A stretch of 20,169 bases of DNA, from IMG/VR virus record IMGVR_UViG_3300025849_000288, positions 1 to 20,169 of that record; one strand, written 5' to 3'. Position 1 is the stretch's first letter, and the number at the start of each line of letters is the position of its first letter. The stretch comes from a virus. The position numbers and the translations under genes were made by a program. Shown piece after piece: positions 7,220-13,906 of this stretch. The notes beneath the pieces are model-generated. The model ran no database searches and was not told the DNA's origin. It saw only the letters and a list, made by a program, of their open reading frames with translations.

Positions 7220-9751
7220 ATGGCATCATACGGAAAGTATAAGGAATCAATTATAGAAGGTGAGAAGGGTACTAGTTGGTATGTTGAAGTTCATAAAAAA
7301 GATTACGTAGACTTTATAACTAATAACTCATTTATTAATGGGTTATCGGGTTGGACGAGTTTAAACACCTCACTAAATCCTTTAGGTGGAGTAAAGGTGG
7401 GTTCTCAAGCAGGTTCTTTTTCATATTTACAACAACAAAGCCTTAGTTGCGTAGATGGTACTGCGTACTATGTTACCATAAAAGTAAGTGGTACTAGCGG
7501 TAATTCATTTAAAGTAAGGCTAAATAGTGTAAGTTCATCAGATTATGTTACCTTGACAGGTGATGGTACTCATAAACTTCAAATTACAGCAGGTAACAAT
7601 TCTACTGATGGTTTATATATAATTAATAACGTAAATAGCGTTTTATCATCTTTTACTGTAGAATCAGTAAGTGTAAGTGAAACAGAATATAACACTCAAG
7701 ATTTACTACTTTCAGGAGAGGGTTTTCATATTACTTGGAATGGAGAAGGATCTACAAGGGATAGAACATTTATAGGTTCTGAATGTTCTTTAAATATGTT
7801 TGTTAGAAATGATGATGAAGAATTATTTTTATATAACATATTAGATAGTGGTTTTAAAAAATATTTTATTAGAATATTTAAAGGAAGCTCTAGTGTAAAC
7901 TCAAATATTTGGTGGTATGGATATATTCAACCATCTTTTGACGTTGTAGAAAACCTACCTTATCCATACGTTTCACAAATAAACTCTACAGACTCTTATG
8001 GTTACTATAAAACACAACCATTTACGCTATTTCAAGGAGGGGCAAATTATACTGTAGAGGTTGCTAAAAACTCAAACCATTCAATTTCTAAAATATTTTT
8101 AGATTTCATAAAGAATATGGAGTTATTTAGCACATCTACATCAGATGGACCTTGCCCTGATAATGTGCCATTAATAACTACAGGAATTAATTGGACTACA
8201 CAAGCTCAAAAAAATTTAACTTTTGATCCTGCTAATAGGTATTACTTTTGCAAAGGAGCTTACGCTGATAATAAAGACTTCCCCTTGGAATACAATGAAT
8301 TTGATGTTATAAAAGATGTCTCTAGAGTTATGAACTCTACTGGTTTCTTAGCAGAAGGTTCTTATTACTTTTTACAACCTAACATATACTTAAACAATAC
8401 AACTGCTACAAGTAAACTATATGAATACTATGACGTAGCATCGGCTGAATATTTTGTTAATCCTAGCCCAACCCCAACAACAGGGTCTAATGTATCAAGC
8501 CTACTTACTATAGACCAATCTAGTCACGCAATAGTAAATGGGTCTGCTTTTGTGTATGAACCTCCATTAAAATCGGCTTCTGTTACATTTGATTCTCAAA
8601 CAAAGCCTTTTGAGATGTCTCCTCAAACTGAATTAGACAACAATGTTGAATATATGTCGGGTCAGCTACTAGCTAATACGACTTATAATTTAAATTTCAA
8701 CCTAACTCGCTCTGAAGATATAGATTTAGATAATGTTAGCACTTCAAATAACGCAGGTTGGCTAGGTCAATCTAGCGGTATGAAGGTAGCACATAGTACA
8801 TTTTCTTGTACAATGGATTTAGAAATAAAAGTTACCGATGGTACTAACACTAAATATTTAGCTGTAGACTCTACTATAGGTTTTACGGATTATGGGACTT
8901 TTTACAGATACCCAAGGCTAATATGGACTGATTTACAAAGACCTATAACACTACATAGGGGTTATGGTTATCCTGATTCAAGTTACACTTATTATTCAGA
9001 GACTTGGAATAATAGTAATTCTGTTGGTAGTTACGCTAGTAATGATAACACTAATGGACCTTGTTATATTGAAGAAGATTGGATAGGTGGGCAGGGTTAT
9101 ACCCCTGGAGTTAAAAACTTTAGGGTTGACTTTAACTTTAGTTCTGATATACCTGAAATTGATTTTAATGGAACTGTTTTTGTAAAAATAGATGTTGATC
9201 CAATTAAATTAAATCAAAGGGGTACACACACTTTTCCAATGCAAACTTACGCACAAACTACTATATTTCCTTTAACAGCTAATACAAGAACTAATGTTAC
9301 AACTACTGTAAACGAATTAACTACAATACCTTACGTTTATAGTTCTACTCAAGTTGTTACATCTAAATATACTTCAACTCAAACAACAAATTCAGCCGTT
9401 GAAAATAAAGATTTAGGAGGTGTTAAAGTAGGTCAAACATCATCTAATCCTGCTTTTTCTGTTAGAGATTTTTACAATATTCCTATAGCTTCTTTTTTTC
9501 AAAGAGGTTTAGATGATAGTAGTTCGGCTGCCTTAAATCAGTTATTGGTTGATGAGTATTTAGATATGCAAGTTACACCTCTAAAAATACTACAAGGGGA
9601 CATACAAAGTAATGATATATCTCCACTTAAAATAATAAAATATTCAATAAACAATGATGGTAATTACGAATACTTTATGTTTTTAGGTGGTACTTTTAAA
9701 GCTCAAAGTGAAATTATGAGTGGTGAATGGTTTAGATTAAAAAAAGGTTAA
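7220..9751 (+). CDS. Tail-tip (distal tail/baseplate hub type) protein with an inserted sandwich-like domain
   Basis: The 843-residue protein follows the tape measure, where distal tail and hub proteins are encoded. Its start MASYGKYKESIIEGEKGTSW, then YVEVHKKDY, and after a gap LLLSGEGFHITWNGEG, STRDRTFIGSECSLNMFV, WWYGYIQPSFDVVENLPYPY form a pattern I recognise from Bacteroidota phage tail-tip proteins. Residues ~32-155 interrupt this pattern with a separate module (FITNNSFINGLSGWTSLN to SSFTVESVSVSE), again like a jelly-roll carbohydrate-binding-type domain. The remaining ~600 residues are beta-rich with many aromatic residues, consistent with receptor contact. No catalytic motif was seen. 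The general tail-tip role is well supported by position; the host receptor is unknown. Confidence 0.7.
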   Translation: MASYGKYKESIIEGEKGTSWYVEVHKKDYVDFITNNSFINGLSGWTSLNTSLNPLGGVKVGSQAGSFSYLQQQSLSCVDGTAYYVTIKVSGTSGNSFKVRLNSVSSSDYVTLTGDGTHKLQITAGNNSTDGLYIINNVNSVLSSFTVESVSVSETEYNTQDLLLSGEGFHITWNGEGSTRDRTFIGSECSLNMFVRNDDEELFLYNILDSGFKKYFIRIFKGSSSVNSNIWWYGYIQPSFDVVENLPYPYVSQINSTDSYGYYKTQPFTLFQGGANYTVEVAKNSNHSISKIFLDFIKNMELFSTSTSDGPCPDNVPLITTGINWTTQAQKNLTFDPANRYYFCKGAYADNKDFPLEYNEFDVIKDVSRVMNSTGFLAEGSYYFLQPNIYLNNTTATSKLYEYYDVASAEYFVNPSPTPTTGSNVSSLLTIDQSSHAIVNGSAFVYEPPLKSASVTFDSQTKPFEMSPQTELDNNVEYMSGQLLANTTYNLNFNLTRSEDIDLDNVSTSNNAGWLGQSSGMKVAHSTFSCTMDLEIKVTDGTNTKYLAVDSTIGFTDYGTFYRYPRLIWTDLQRPITLHRGYGYPDSSYTYYSETWNNSNSVGSYASNDNTNGPCYIEEDWIGGQGYTPGVKNFRVDFNFSSDIPEIDFNGTVFVKIDVDPIKLNQRGTHTFPMQTYAQTTIFPLTANTRTNVTTTVNELTTIPYVYSSTQVVTSKYTSTQTTNSAVENKDLGGVKVGQTSSNPAFSVRDFYNIPIASFFQRGLDDSSSAALNQLLVDEYLDMQVTPLKILQGDIQSNDISPLKIIKYSINNDGNYEYFMFLGGTFKAQSEIMSGEWFRLKKG

Positions 9752-9760
9752 AATATTATT

Positions 9761-11413
9761 ATGGATAAGAAAACTAGAGATATAAAAGCTATAAACGCTC
9801 GCTTAAATATTTTAGAAAGACAAATATCAGAAAATATTACTGAGGTTAGTTATGGTTCTCTTGATACCGAATTAGCAGTAGGGTCAATAATTTATAATAT
9901 ATCTCTTTCAGCAAACTTAAAAGGTAAAATACCTAAAGAAGAAAGATTTATACTTAGTTTTCCTGATGGTTCTAATCCATTAATAATACTTAATAAAAAA
10001 GAAGATTTAGAAACTACTGTTTCTACAATACCTGTTTACGTAGATGGTACTGATACCTGGGAGCAATTAATTTATCCATCAGTAACTTACCCAATAGGCT
10101 CTTTAATATCTGCTGTAAATTATGCAAGTAATGATACTAATTTTGCAGCAGGTGGAAATCAAGAGGTTCAATTTAATTCAGAGGGTCAATTAGGTGCTGA
10201 TTCCGACTTTATATATAATACAAGCACAGATACAATAGAAGCTCCTAACGCTACTATATCAGGTACTATTACAGGGGATGTTACAGGAGACTTAACAGGT
10301 AATGCAGACACAGCTACAGCTTTAACATCAGGGAATAAAACTATAAACGGTAATTTAGACGTAACAGGAAATATTACAGGAGATTTAGTTGATAGTACTT
10401 CAACAGTTTCCGTAGCTCAAATAACGGCTTCGGGTTTGATAACTGGAGGTGGTGGTTTTGAAGGTAACTTATCATCAACTAGTTCACTTGATAACGGTGT
10501 AACTGCAACGACTCAATCAGTAGGAGATGACACCACGAAAGTAGCTACGACTGCATTTGTACAAGCAAACTCAGGAAGTGCTACACCAGCAGGTTCAAAT
10601 ACTTTTGTACAATATAACAACAACGGAAGTTTTGGTGCTGACTTTGGAATGGCTTACAATAATACTACCTACTCTCTTACTGTAGCTAATAAAGTTAAGG
10701 GTACCCTTCTTGAAGGTAATCTTACAGCAATTTCCCTTCTTAATGATGGTGTAACTGCAACACCGCAGCCACTTAATGATTCTAGTTCTAAAGTAGCAAC
10801 GTGTAGTTTTGTTCAACAAGAAATTACCGACGCTGCCGTTACTCCAGGAGGCCCAAACTACTCTGTTCAGTTTAACGATAGTTTAGGTGGTTTTGGAGGA
10901 GAGTCTACTTTCACGTATAGCACTACTAGTAACACACTTTCTTGTGCAAACATAGACTCAAATTTTAGTGGTTCTTATGGTGATATAAAAGGTAAACTAA
11001 AAGGTGATAACATTGGTACAGGTATATATGCTACAGGCTCTGCAAAGTATTGGTATTTGACTCCATACGACTTTTTAGGTGCAACCTCAGGTTCAGGTGT
11101 ATTAACTAGTGCAGGTAATTATATGATGATGCCTAGTGCAAGTGCTTTTTATATGGTTTCATTACAAATTCCAGTAGGGTATAAACTTGTTAAAGTATTT
11201 ATAAAAGGTAATGTTGCGAACTCTTTTACTGTTCAGTCTTCTAGTTGGAGTTCTATATTCGGAGGGAGTTTCGGAAGTGGAACAATTAATACGGAGTTAA
11301 CTTTATTAACTCCAGTAAATTCAACAGAGGGTAATTACATAACATTAAGCGTAAACCCTTCAGGTTCTTATAACAGAATATATGGTGCTAGATTAACACT
11401 AGAGGAAATTTAA
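9761..11413 (+). CDS. Tail fibre/receptor-binding-type structural protein with internal repeats
   Basis: The 550-residue protein starts with a charged helix likely to form a trimeric coiled coil (residues 1-27, IKAINARLNILERQISE). An N-terminal domain to ~130 may attach it to the tip. Then come three copies of a VQFN..G.LGAD..F.Y unit (about 135-153, 282-300, 368-386), a TGDVTGDLTGNADTATAL segment (171-188) typical of phage fibre shafts, and two copies of a GVTAT.Q...D...KVAT..FVQ unit (about 246-268, 330-352). The last ~120 residues (YWYLTPYDFLGA to LTLEEI) form a separate Gly/Ser-rich beta domain that could be the tip. Repeats and position directly after the tip protein support a trimeric fibre; the binding target is unknown. 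Confidence 0.75.
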   Translation: MDKKTRDIKAINARLNILERQISENITEVSYGSLDTELAVGSIIYNISLSANLKGKIPKEERFILSFPDGSNPLIILNKKEDLETTVSTIPVYVDGTDTWEQLIYPSVTYPIGSLISAVNYASNDTNFAAGGNQEVQFNSEGQLGADSDFIYNTSTDTIEAPNATISGTITGDVTGDLTGNADTATALTSGNKTINGNLDVTGNITGDLVDSTSTVSVAQITASGLITGGGGFEGNLSSTSSLDNGVTATTQSVGDDTTKVATTAFVQANSGSATPAGSNTFVQYNNNGSFGADFGMAYNNTTYSLTVANKVKGTLLEGNLTAISLLNDGVTATPQPLNDSSSKVATCSFVQQEITDAAVTPGGPNYSVQFNDSLGGFGGESTFTYSTTSNTLSCANIDSNFSGSYGDIKGKLKGDNIGTGIYATGSAKYWYLTPYDFLGATSGSGVLTSAGNYMMMPSASAFYMVSLQIPVGYKLVKVFIKGNVANSFTVQSSSWSSIFGGSFGSGTINTELTLLTPVNSTEGNYITLSVNPSGSYNRIYGARLTLEEI

Positions 11414-11425
11414 AAATTAATTATT

Positions 11426-11605
11426 ATGGATCGCAATACAACAGAGGTAGCAATAGCACAAATTACAGCATTAGGATTAAGTTTTTCTGATGTGGAGGAA
11501 TCTTTACAAATAACTTCTCTTGTGTTAGCAGTTACATTTGGAATATACAAATGGGTAGCAGAAATTATTAAAATTAGAAACAATAGTAAAGGAGGGAGGA
11601 AATAG
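11426..11605 (+). CDS. Small membrane protein, possible holin or lysis-block protein
   Basis: A 59-residue frame, MDRNTTEVAIAQITALGLSF..., from ATG 11426 to TAG 11603-11605, sits 12 bases after the fibre stop behind the same kind of A/T leader (AATTAATTATTATG) as its neighbours. One hydrophobic helix is clear (residues ~28-48, LQITSLVLAVTFGIYKWVA), with a short polar N-terminus and a basic C-terminus (KIRNNSKGGRK). Size, single span, charged end and position between fibre and DUF5675 genes suggest a holin or related lysis protein, but no family signature was recognised. Confidence 0.6.
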   Translation: MDRNTTEVAIAQITALGLSFSDVEESLQITSLVLAVTFGIYKWVAEIIKIRNNSKGGRK

Positions 11606-11646
11606 GTTTTACCGCTACCTTTTCCCCTGTTTCTTCCTCTCCCTTT
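11588..11646 (+). terminator. Long imperfect hairpin, possible terminator
   Basis: The 19-base segment 11588-11606 can pair with 11626-11646 with two bulged C residues and a few G-U pairs; the loop is about 19 bases. It starts inside the last codons of the small membrane protein gene. Its 3' arm ends in TCCCTTTACTTA, the same 12 bases as at the capsid terminator, which suggests the same class of element. The U-tract is weak, so termination strength is uncertain. Confidence 0.4.
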
Positions 11647-11668
11647 ACTTATAACAAAAAAAAAAGTT

Positions 11669-11848
11669 ATGCAAGATTTATTAAATTACTTATTAGATAA
11701 TGGTGCTGAATTATTAATTGCCATTCTAGCAACTACTAAAATTATAGTTAGACTTACACCTTCGGTTAAGGATGATAAAATATTTGGATATATAGACGAG
11801 CTTATAGGTTTTTTTATTAAGAACAATGAGAAGAAACCTAACAAGTAA
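11669..11848 (+). CDS. Small membrane-associated protein of the lysis block
   Basis: A 59-residue frame, MQDLLNYLLDNGAELLIAIL..., from ATG 11669 to TAA 11846-11848. It has one hydrophobic stretch (residues ~12-29, GAELLIAILATTKIIVRL) followed by TPSVKDDKIFGYIDELIG and a Lys-rich end. The TP..KDD motif after a membrane helix recurs in short phage membrane proteins often annotated as holin-like, but I cannot assign a named family. Its stop overlaps the next start (TAATG), so the two are probably translationally coupled. Holin, antiholin or spanin-related roles are all possible. Confidence 0.6.
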   Translation: MQDLLNYLLDNGAELLIAILATTKIIVRLTPSVKDDKIFGYIDELIGFFIKNNEKKPNK

Positions 11849-12114
11849 TGGGTGTCTTTTCTAAGATAGCTATAAAAGGTATTTTCGCAATAGTACCTGA
11901 GATGTTTAAGGACCATAAAGGTAAATGGTCATCGAAGCGAACTGTATCGGGTGTACTAGCTGTAGCTTCAGTAAGTCAAATAGATACATTAGGCATAACT
12001 TGGCAAACACTTTGTTTAGCTTTAATTGCTGTATTACCACTTTGCTTTATGGGAGATCCAAAGTCCTGTAAATGCGATAAGAGTAAACTACAAAAGATAT
12101 TTAACAAGAAATGA
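11848..12114 (+). CDS. Holin-like small membrane protein
   Basis: The 88-residue protein is coupled to the genes on both sides by overlap (TAATG upstream, ATGA-type overlap downstream). It has a basic N-terminal part (IAIKGIF..., HKGKWSSKRT), a short hydrophobic stretch (~33-43), a clearer membrane helix (residues ~50-68, TWQTLCLALIAVLPLCFM) and a Cys/Lys-rich end (SCKCDKSKLQKIFNKK). This could give two spans, as in class II holins. Position directly before the DUF5675 gene supports a lysis role. Of the three small membrane proteins here it is the best holin candidate, but no decisive motif is present. Confidence 0.55.
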   Translation: MGVFSKIAIKGIFAIVPEMFKDHKGKWSSKRTVSGVLAVASVSQIDTLGITWQTLCLALIAVLPLCFMGDPKSCKCDKSKLQKIFNKK

Positions 12115-12518
12115 AAAAAGCTTATTTAAATCGAGTAAGCGAAACAGAAGAACAGACTCTAGGCTATCTTACTTTGTATGATGGTTTAGAGAAAGTTTTT
12201 GATTGTGTTACTTTAGAATTACCTTGGTTGGCTAATATGAGAAATGTTAGTTGTATTCCTAAAGGTGTTTATAAAGTTATTCCTAGAAAATCGCCTAAAT
12301 ACAAAAATCACTTTATATTAGAGGATGTTCGAGATAGAAAATACATACTTATTCATTCAGGAAACTTTAATACCGACACAAGAGGGTGTATTCTGCTTGG
12401 CAATAGGTTTGCACAAATCAACGCAGACTCCCTATTGGATATTGCAGCATCTAGAAGGACTCTCGATGAATTACTCGAAACCTGTGAAGGAAACGGATTT
12501 GAATTAACTATAGCCTAA
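12111..12518 (+). CDS. DUF5675 family protein, candidate lysis-associated enzyme
   Basis: The 135-residue protein matches the DUF5675 pattern along its full length: TLGYLTLYDG, FDCVTLELPWLANMRNVSCI, PKGVYKVIPRKSPKY, then ILIHSGNFNTDTRGCILLG near residues 79-97. The H82...T/R-G-C93 arrangement recalls the His/Cys active site of L,D-transpeptidase (YkuD) folds, so a peptidoglycan-related activity is a reasonable inference, but biochemistry for the family is not known to me. The gene overlaps the holin-like gene by four bases and ends the lysis block. No signal peptide is seen, so it would need a holin for export if it acts on the wall. Confidence 0.75.
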   Translation: MKKAYLNRVSETEEQTLGYLTLYDGLEKVFDCVTLELPWLANMRNVSCIPKGVYKVIPRKSPKYKNHFILEDVRDRKYILIHSGNFNTDTRGCILLGNRFAQINADSLLDIAASRRTLDELLETCEGNGFELTIA

Positions 12519-12525
12519 ATAAATT

Positions 12526-12840
12526 TTGCCTACACTACCAAAAGGACGAGGGAGAGTTAAGCCTGCTGACAAGAATAAATCTTGGGGAGGTGATACATCT
12601 TTTTATAATACATCTAAGTGGAGAAAACTAAGAGCTTGGTGGGTAAATAGTAATCCTATTTGTGTAGAATGTGAAAGTGAAGGAAGAACAGTTGTAGTTG
12701 ATGTAGTGGATCATATTGTTCCAATCAAACAGGGTGGAAGTAAACTTAGTTTAGGTAATTTACAATCACTTTGCCACTCTTGTCACAACAGAAAGACTTA
12801 TGAAGAAAATAAAGAGAACAACAATGGCAGGATTTGGTAA
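12526..12840 (+). CDS. HNH endonuclease
   Basis: The 104-residue protein has a complete HNH nuclease motif: zinc ligands C46-x2-C49 (PICVEC), the catalytic DH pair at 62-63 in VDHIVPIKQGG, N78 in LSLGNLQSLC, and C83-x2-C86 followed by HNRKT. The N-terminal SFYNTSKWRKLRAWWVNSNP is the usual helix before the first zinc pair in phage HNH proteins. The only reasonable start is TTG at 12526, as an in-frame stop lies four codons or fewer upstream. Phage HNH proteins often assist terminase in packaging; here terminase is not adjacent in the window, so a role in DNA processing together with the next gene is equally possible. Confidence 0.85.
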   Translation: MPTLPKGRGRVKPADKNKSWGGDTSFYNTSKWRKLRAWWVNSNPICVECESEGRTVVVDVVDHIVPIKQGGSKLSLGNLQSLCHSCHNRKTYEENKENNNGRIW

Positions 12841-13228
12841 AGTTAATAGATATAGAAGTGGATATGAGAAGGATGTTTGTGCTAGGCTTGATGACCTTGG
12901 GGTTCGTTTTGAATACGAGACTAAGAATCTTTATTATGAAGTATCGGAGCAAAGAAAATACACGCCCGATGTAATATTGCCTAATGGTATTATCTTAGAA
13001 TTAAAGGGAAGGTTTACAGCAACAGACAGAAAGAAAATGCTACTTGTTATAAATCAACACTCCGATTTAGATATACGGATGGTATTTCAAAGGCACACAA
13101 ATAAATTATTTAAAGGAAGTAAAACGACCTATTCTGAATGGTGTGAGAAACACAACATCAAATGGGCAGATAAACAAATACCAATAGAATGGATAAAGGA
13201 AAGCAGAGTAAAACAGCTGAAGAAGTAG
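12800..13228 (+). CDS. T7 endonuclease I-like Holliday junction resolvase
   Basis: The 142-residue protein aligns by eye with phage T7 gp3: YRSGYEKDVCARL, FEYETKNLYYEV, YTPDVILPNG, ILELKGRF, LDIRMVFQR, KTTYSEWC and a final IPIEW. The active-site set E23, D57, E67, K69 (counting from ATG 12800) matches the E/D/E/K of T7 endonuclease I. It cuts branched DNA such as four-way junctions, clearing recombination intermediates before packaging. A second in-frame start at ATG 12824 (MAGFGKVNRYRSG) would reduce overlap with the HNH gene from 41 to 17 bases and may be the true one. Its end overlaps the next small gene by 40 bases. Confidence 0.9.
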   Translation: MKKIKRTTMAGFGKVNRYRSGYEKDVCARLDDLGVRFEYETKNLYYEVSEQRKYTPDVILPNGIILELKGRFTATDRKKMLLVINQHSDLDIRMVFQRHTNKLFKGSKTTYSEWCEKHNIKWADKQIPIEWIKESRVKQLKK

Positions 13229-13329
13229 CCGAACAAGTATTTGGTAACTGGATTCAAGACTTAGAAGATAAGGATCAACCTGATGCTTGCGATATAGATG
13301 ATGAAGATTGCGAAGCTTGTGGTAGTTAA
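13189..13329 (+). CDS. Small acidic Cys-containing protein, unknown
   Basis: A 46-residue frame, MDKGKQSKTAEEVAEQVFGN..., from ATG 13189 to TAA 13327-13329, overlaps the resolvase end by 40 bases in another frame. The last 20 residues are strongly acidic with three cysteines in DACDIDDEDCEACGS (C-x6-C-x2-C). The final half lies outside any other gene, keeps an open frame up to the terminator and has sensible codons, so it is probably expressed. No family was recognised; metal binding is only a guess from the cysteine spacing. Confidence 0.5.
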   Translation: MDKGKQSKTAEEVAEQVFGNWIQDLEDKDQPDACDIDDEDCEACGS

Positions 13330-13336
13330 AAAAAAA

Positions 13337-13354
13337 GGGGGACTATTTGTCCCC
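13337..13354. terminator. Convergent-gene hairpin terminator, probably bidirectional
   Basis: GGGGAC pairs with GTCCCC around TATTT. It is preceded by a run of A (13328-13336) and followed by TTTATT, so both strands have a stem followed by a U-rich tract. It separates the end of the + strand late genes from the end of the - strand early genes. It covers the stop codon of the leftward gene ending at 13343. Confidence 0.8.
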
Positions 13355-13573
13355 TTTATTAGTTACATTCCATTCGTACTTAAACGGCTTACTTTCCTCC
13401 TCGTTAATTAGCTTCTCCAGGTACACAGCTAAATCCATAGCCTCCTCTTGAGCGTGTTTAAGCCACTCTAAACGACTCAGGTCTTGTCGCTCCATCGTAA
13501 CACCGTATTTCTTTTTACCTATCTCAGAACGCTTTAAAATCTTAAAGCACACTTCTTCTTCTATCTGACTCAT
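13343..13573 (-). CDS. MazG-like small protein (candidate nucleotide pyrophosphohydrolase)
   Basis: The 76-residue, mostly helical protein contains R15-SEIGKKKYG then LEWLKHAQEEAMDLAVYLEK. E43-E44-x2-D47 in a helix is the EExxD metal motif of all-alpha NTP pyrophosphatases (MazG/dUTPase-like), and the preceding GKKKYG...ME pattern is common to short phage members of that group. If correct, it would hydrolyse a non-canonical or surplus dNTP in infected cells. At 76 residues it is shorter than full MazG, so it would need to oligomerise. It overlaps the upstream gene by ATGA and is the last leftward gene; its stop lies in the convergent terminator. Assignment is by motif only. Confidence 0.5.
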   Translation of the reverse strand: MSQIEEEVCFKILKRSEIGKKKYGVTMERQDLSRLEWLKHAQEEAMDLAVYLEKLINEEESKPFKYEWNVTNKGDK

Positions 13574-13791
13574 CTTTCTTTAATTATATCGTAAAACACA
13601 GGGTCAATATCTTTGATCCTGATTTGTATTATCCCCCAGGCTTCTTTGACCTTACTATCATCGCCTATATCTAGCATACTACCTGTACCCGAATTGGCTA
13701 CGTTTGATGCGTTCTGTTCCAATAAAACATCTATTTTATCTCTAATAGATTTATCTTCATTGTACTTTGGTATGAGTTTCTTGTTTGTCAT
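13570..13791 (-). CDS. Unknown 73-residue phage protein
   Basis: MTNKKLIPKYNEDKSIRDKI... shows no family I recognise. It has a basic start, a Gly/Ser/Asn-rich middle (NASNVANSGTGSMLDIGDD) and a C-terminal half with VKEAWGIIQIRIKDIDPVF. It has its own promoter 17 bases upstream and is coupled to the MazG-like gene through an ATGA overlap, so the two form a separate two-gene unit. A role in the same process is inferred only from this coupling. Confidence 0.6.
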   Translation of the reverse strand: MTNKKLIPKYNEDKSIRDKIDVLLEQNASNVANSGTGSMLDIGDDSKVKEAWGIIQIRIKDIDPVFYDIIKER

Positions 13792-13807
13792 AATGTTTTA
13801 GTTTTTT

Positions 13808-13837
13808 CAAATGTAAATAAAAAAAAGGAAGAATCAA
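13808..13837 (-). promoter_or_regulatory. Bacteroidota-type promoter for the two-gene unit
   Basis: On the - strand, TTG (13837-13835), a 19-base spacer and TACATTTG (13815-13808) match the Bacteroidota sigma consensus TTG-N(17-23)-TAnnTTTG. Transcription would begin near 13801, giving a leader of roughly ten bases before the ATG at 13791. The -33 TTG falls at the base of the loop of the terminator described next. Confidence 0.65.
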
Positions 13838-13854
13838 AACTGACTCCTCCTTTT
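13819..13854 (-). terminator. Strong leftward intrinsic terminator
   Basis: On the - strand AAAAGGAGGAGTCA (13854-13841) pairs over 14 positions, including two G-U pairs, with TGATTCTTCCTTTT (13836-13823) around GTTT, followed by a continuous U run (13826-13819) and TATTTA. It ends the main early transcript after the nuclease-like gene. On the + strand two of the pairs become A-C mismatches, so it works best leftward. Confidence 0.85.
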
Positions 13855-13906
13855 CCAATTAACCAAACAATGAAAACCAAGTTATGAACTACTAAATCAC
13901 AACGAC

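Noticed and set aside
12325-12507. Second rightward frame inside the DUF5675 gene
   Set aside because: Lies wholly inside a conserved gene in another frame, without its own leader or conserved product.
13870-13887. ATG with A-rich leader on the + strand followed by an early stop (MKTKL)
   Set aside because: Only five codons long; no evidence for translation and it lies just upstream (on the leftward strand) of a strong terminator.
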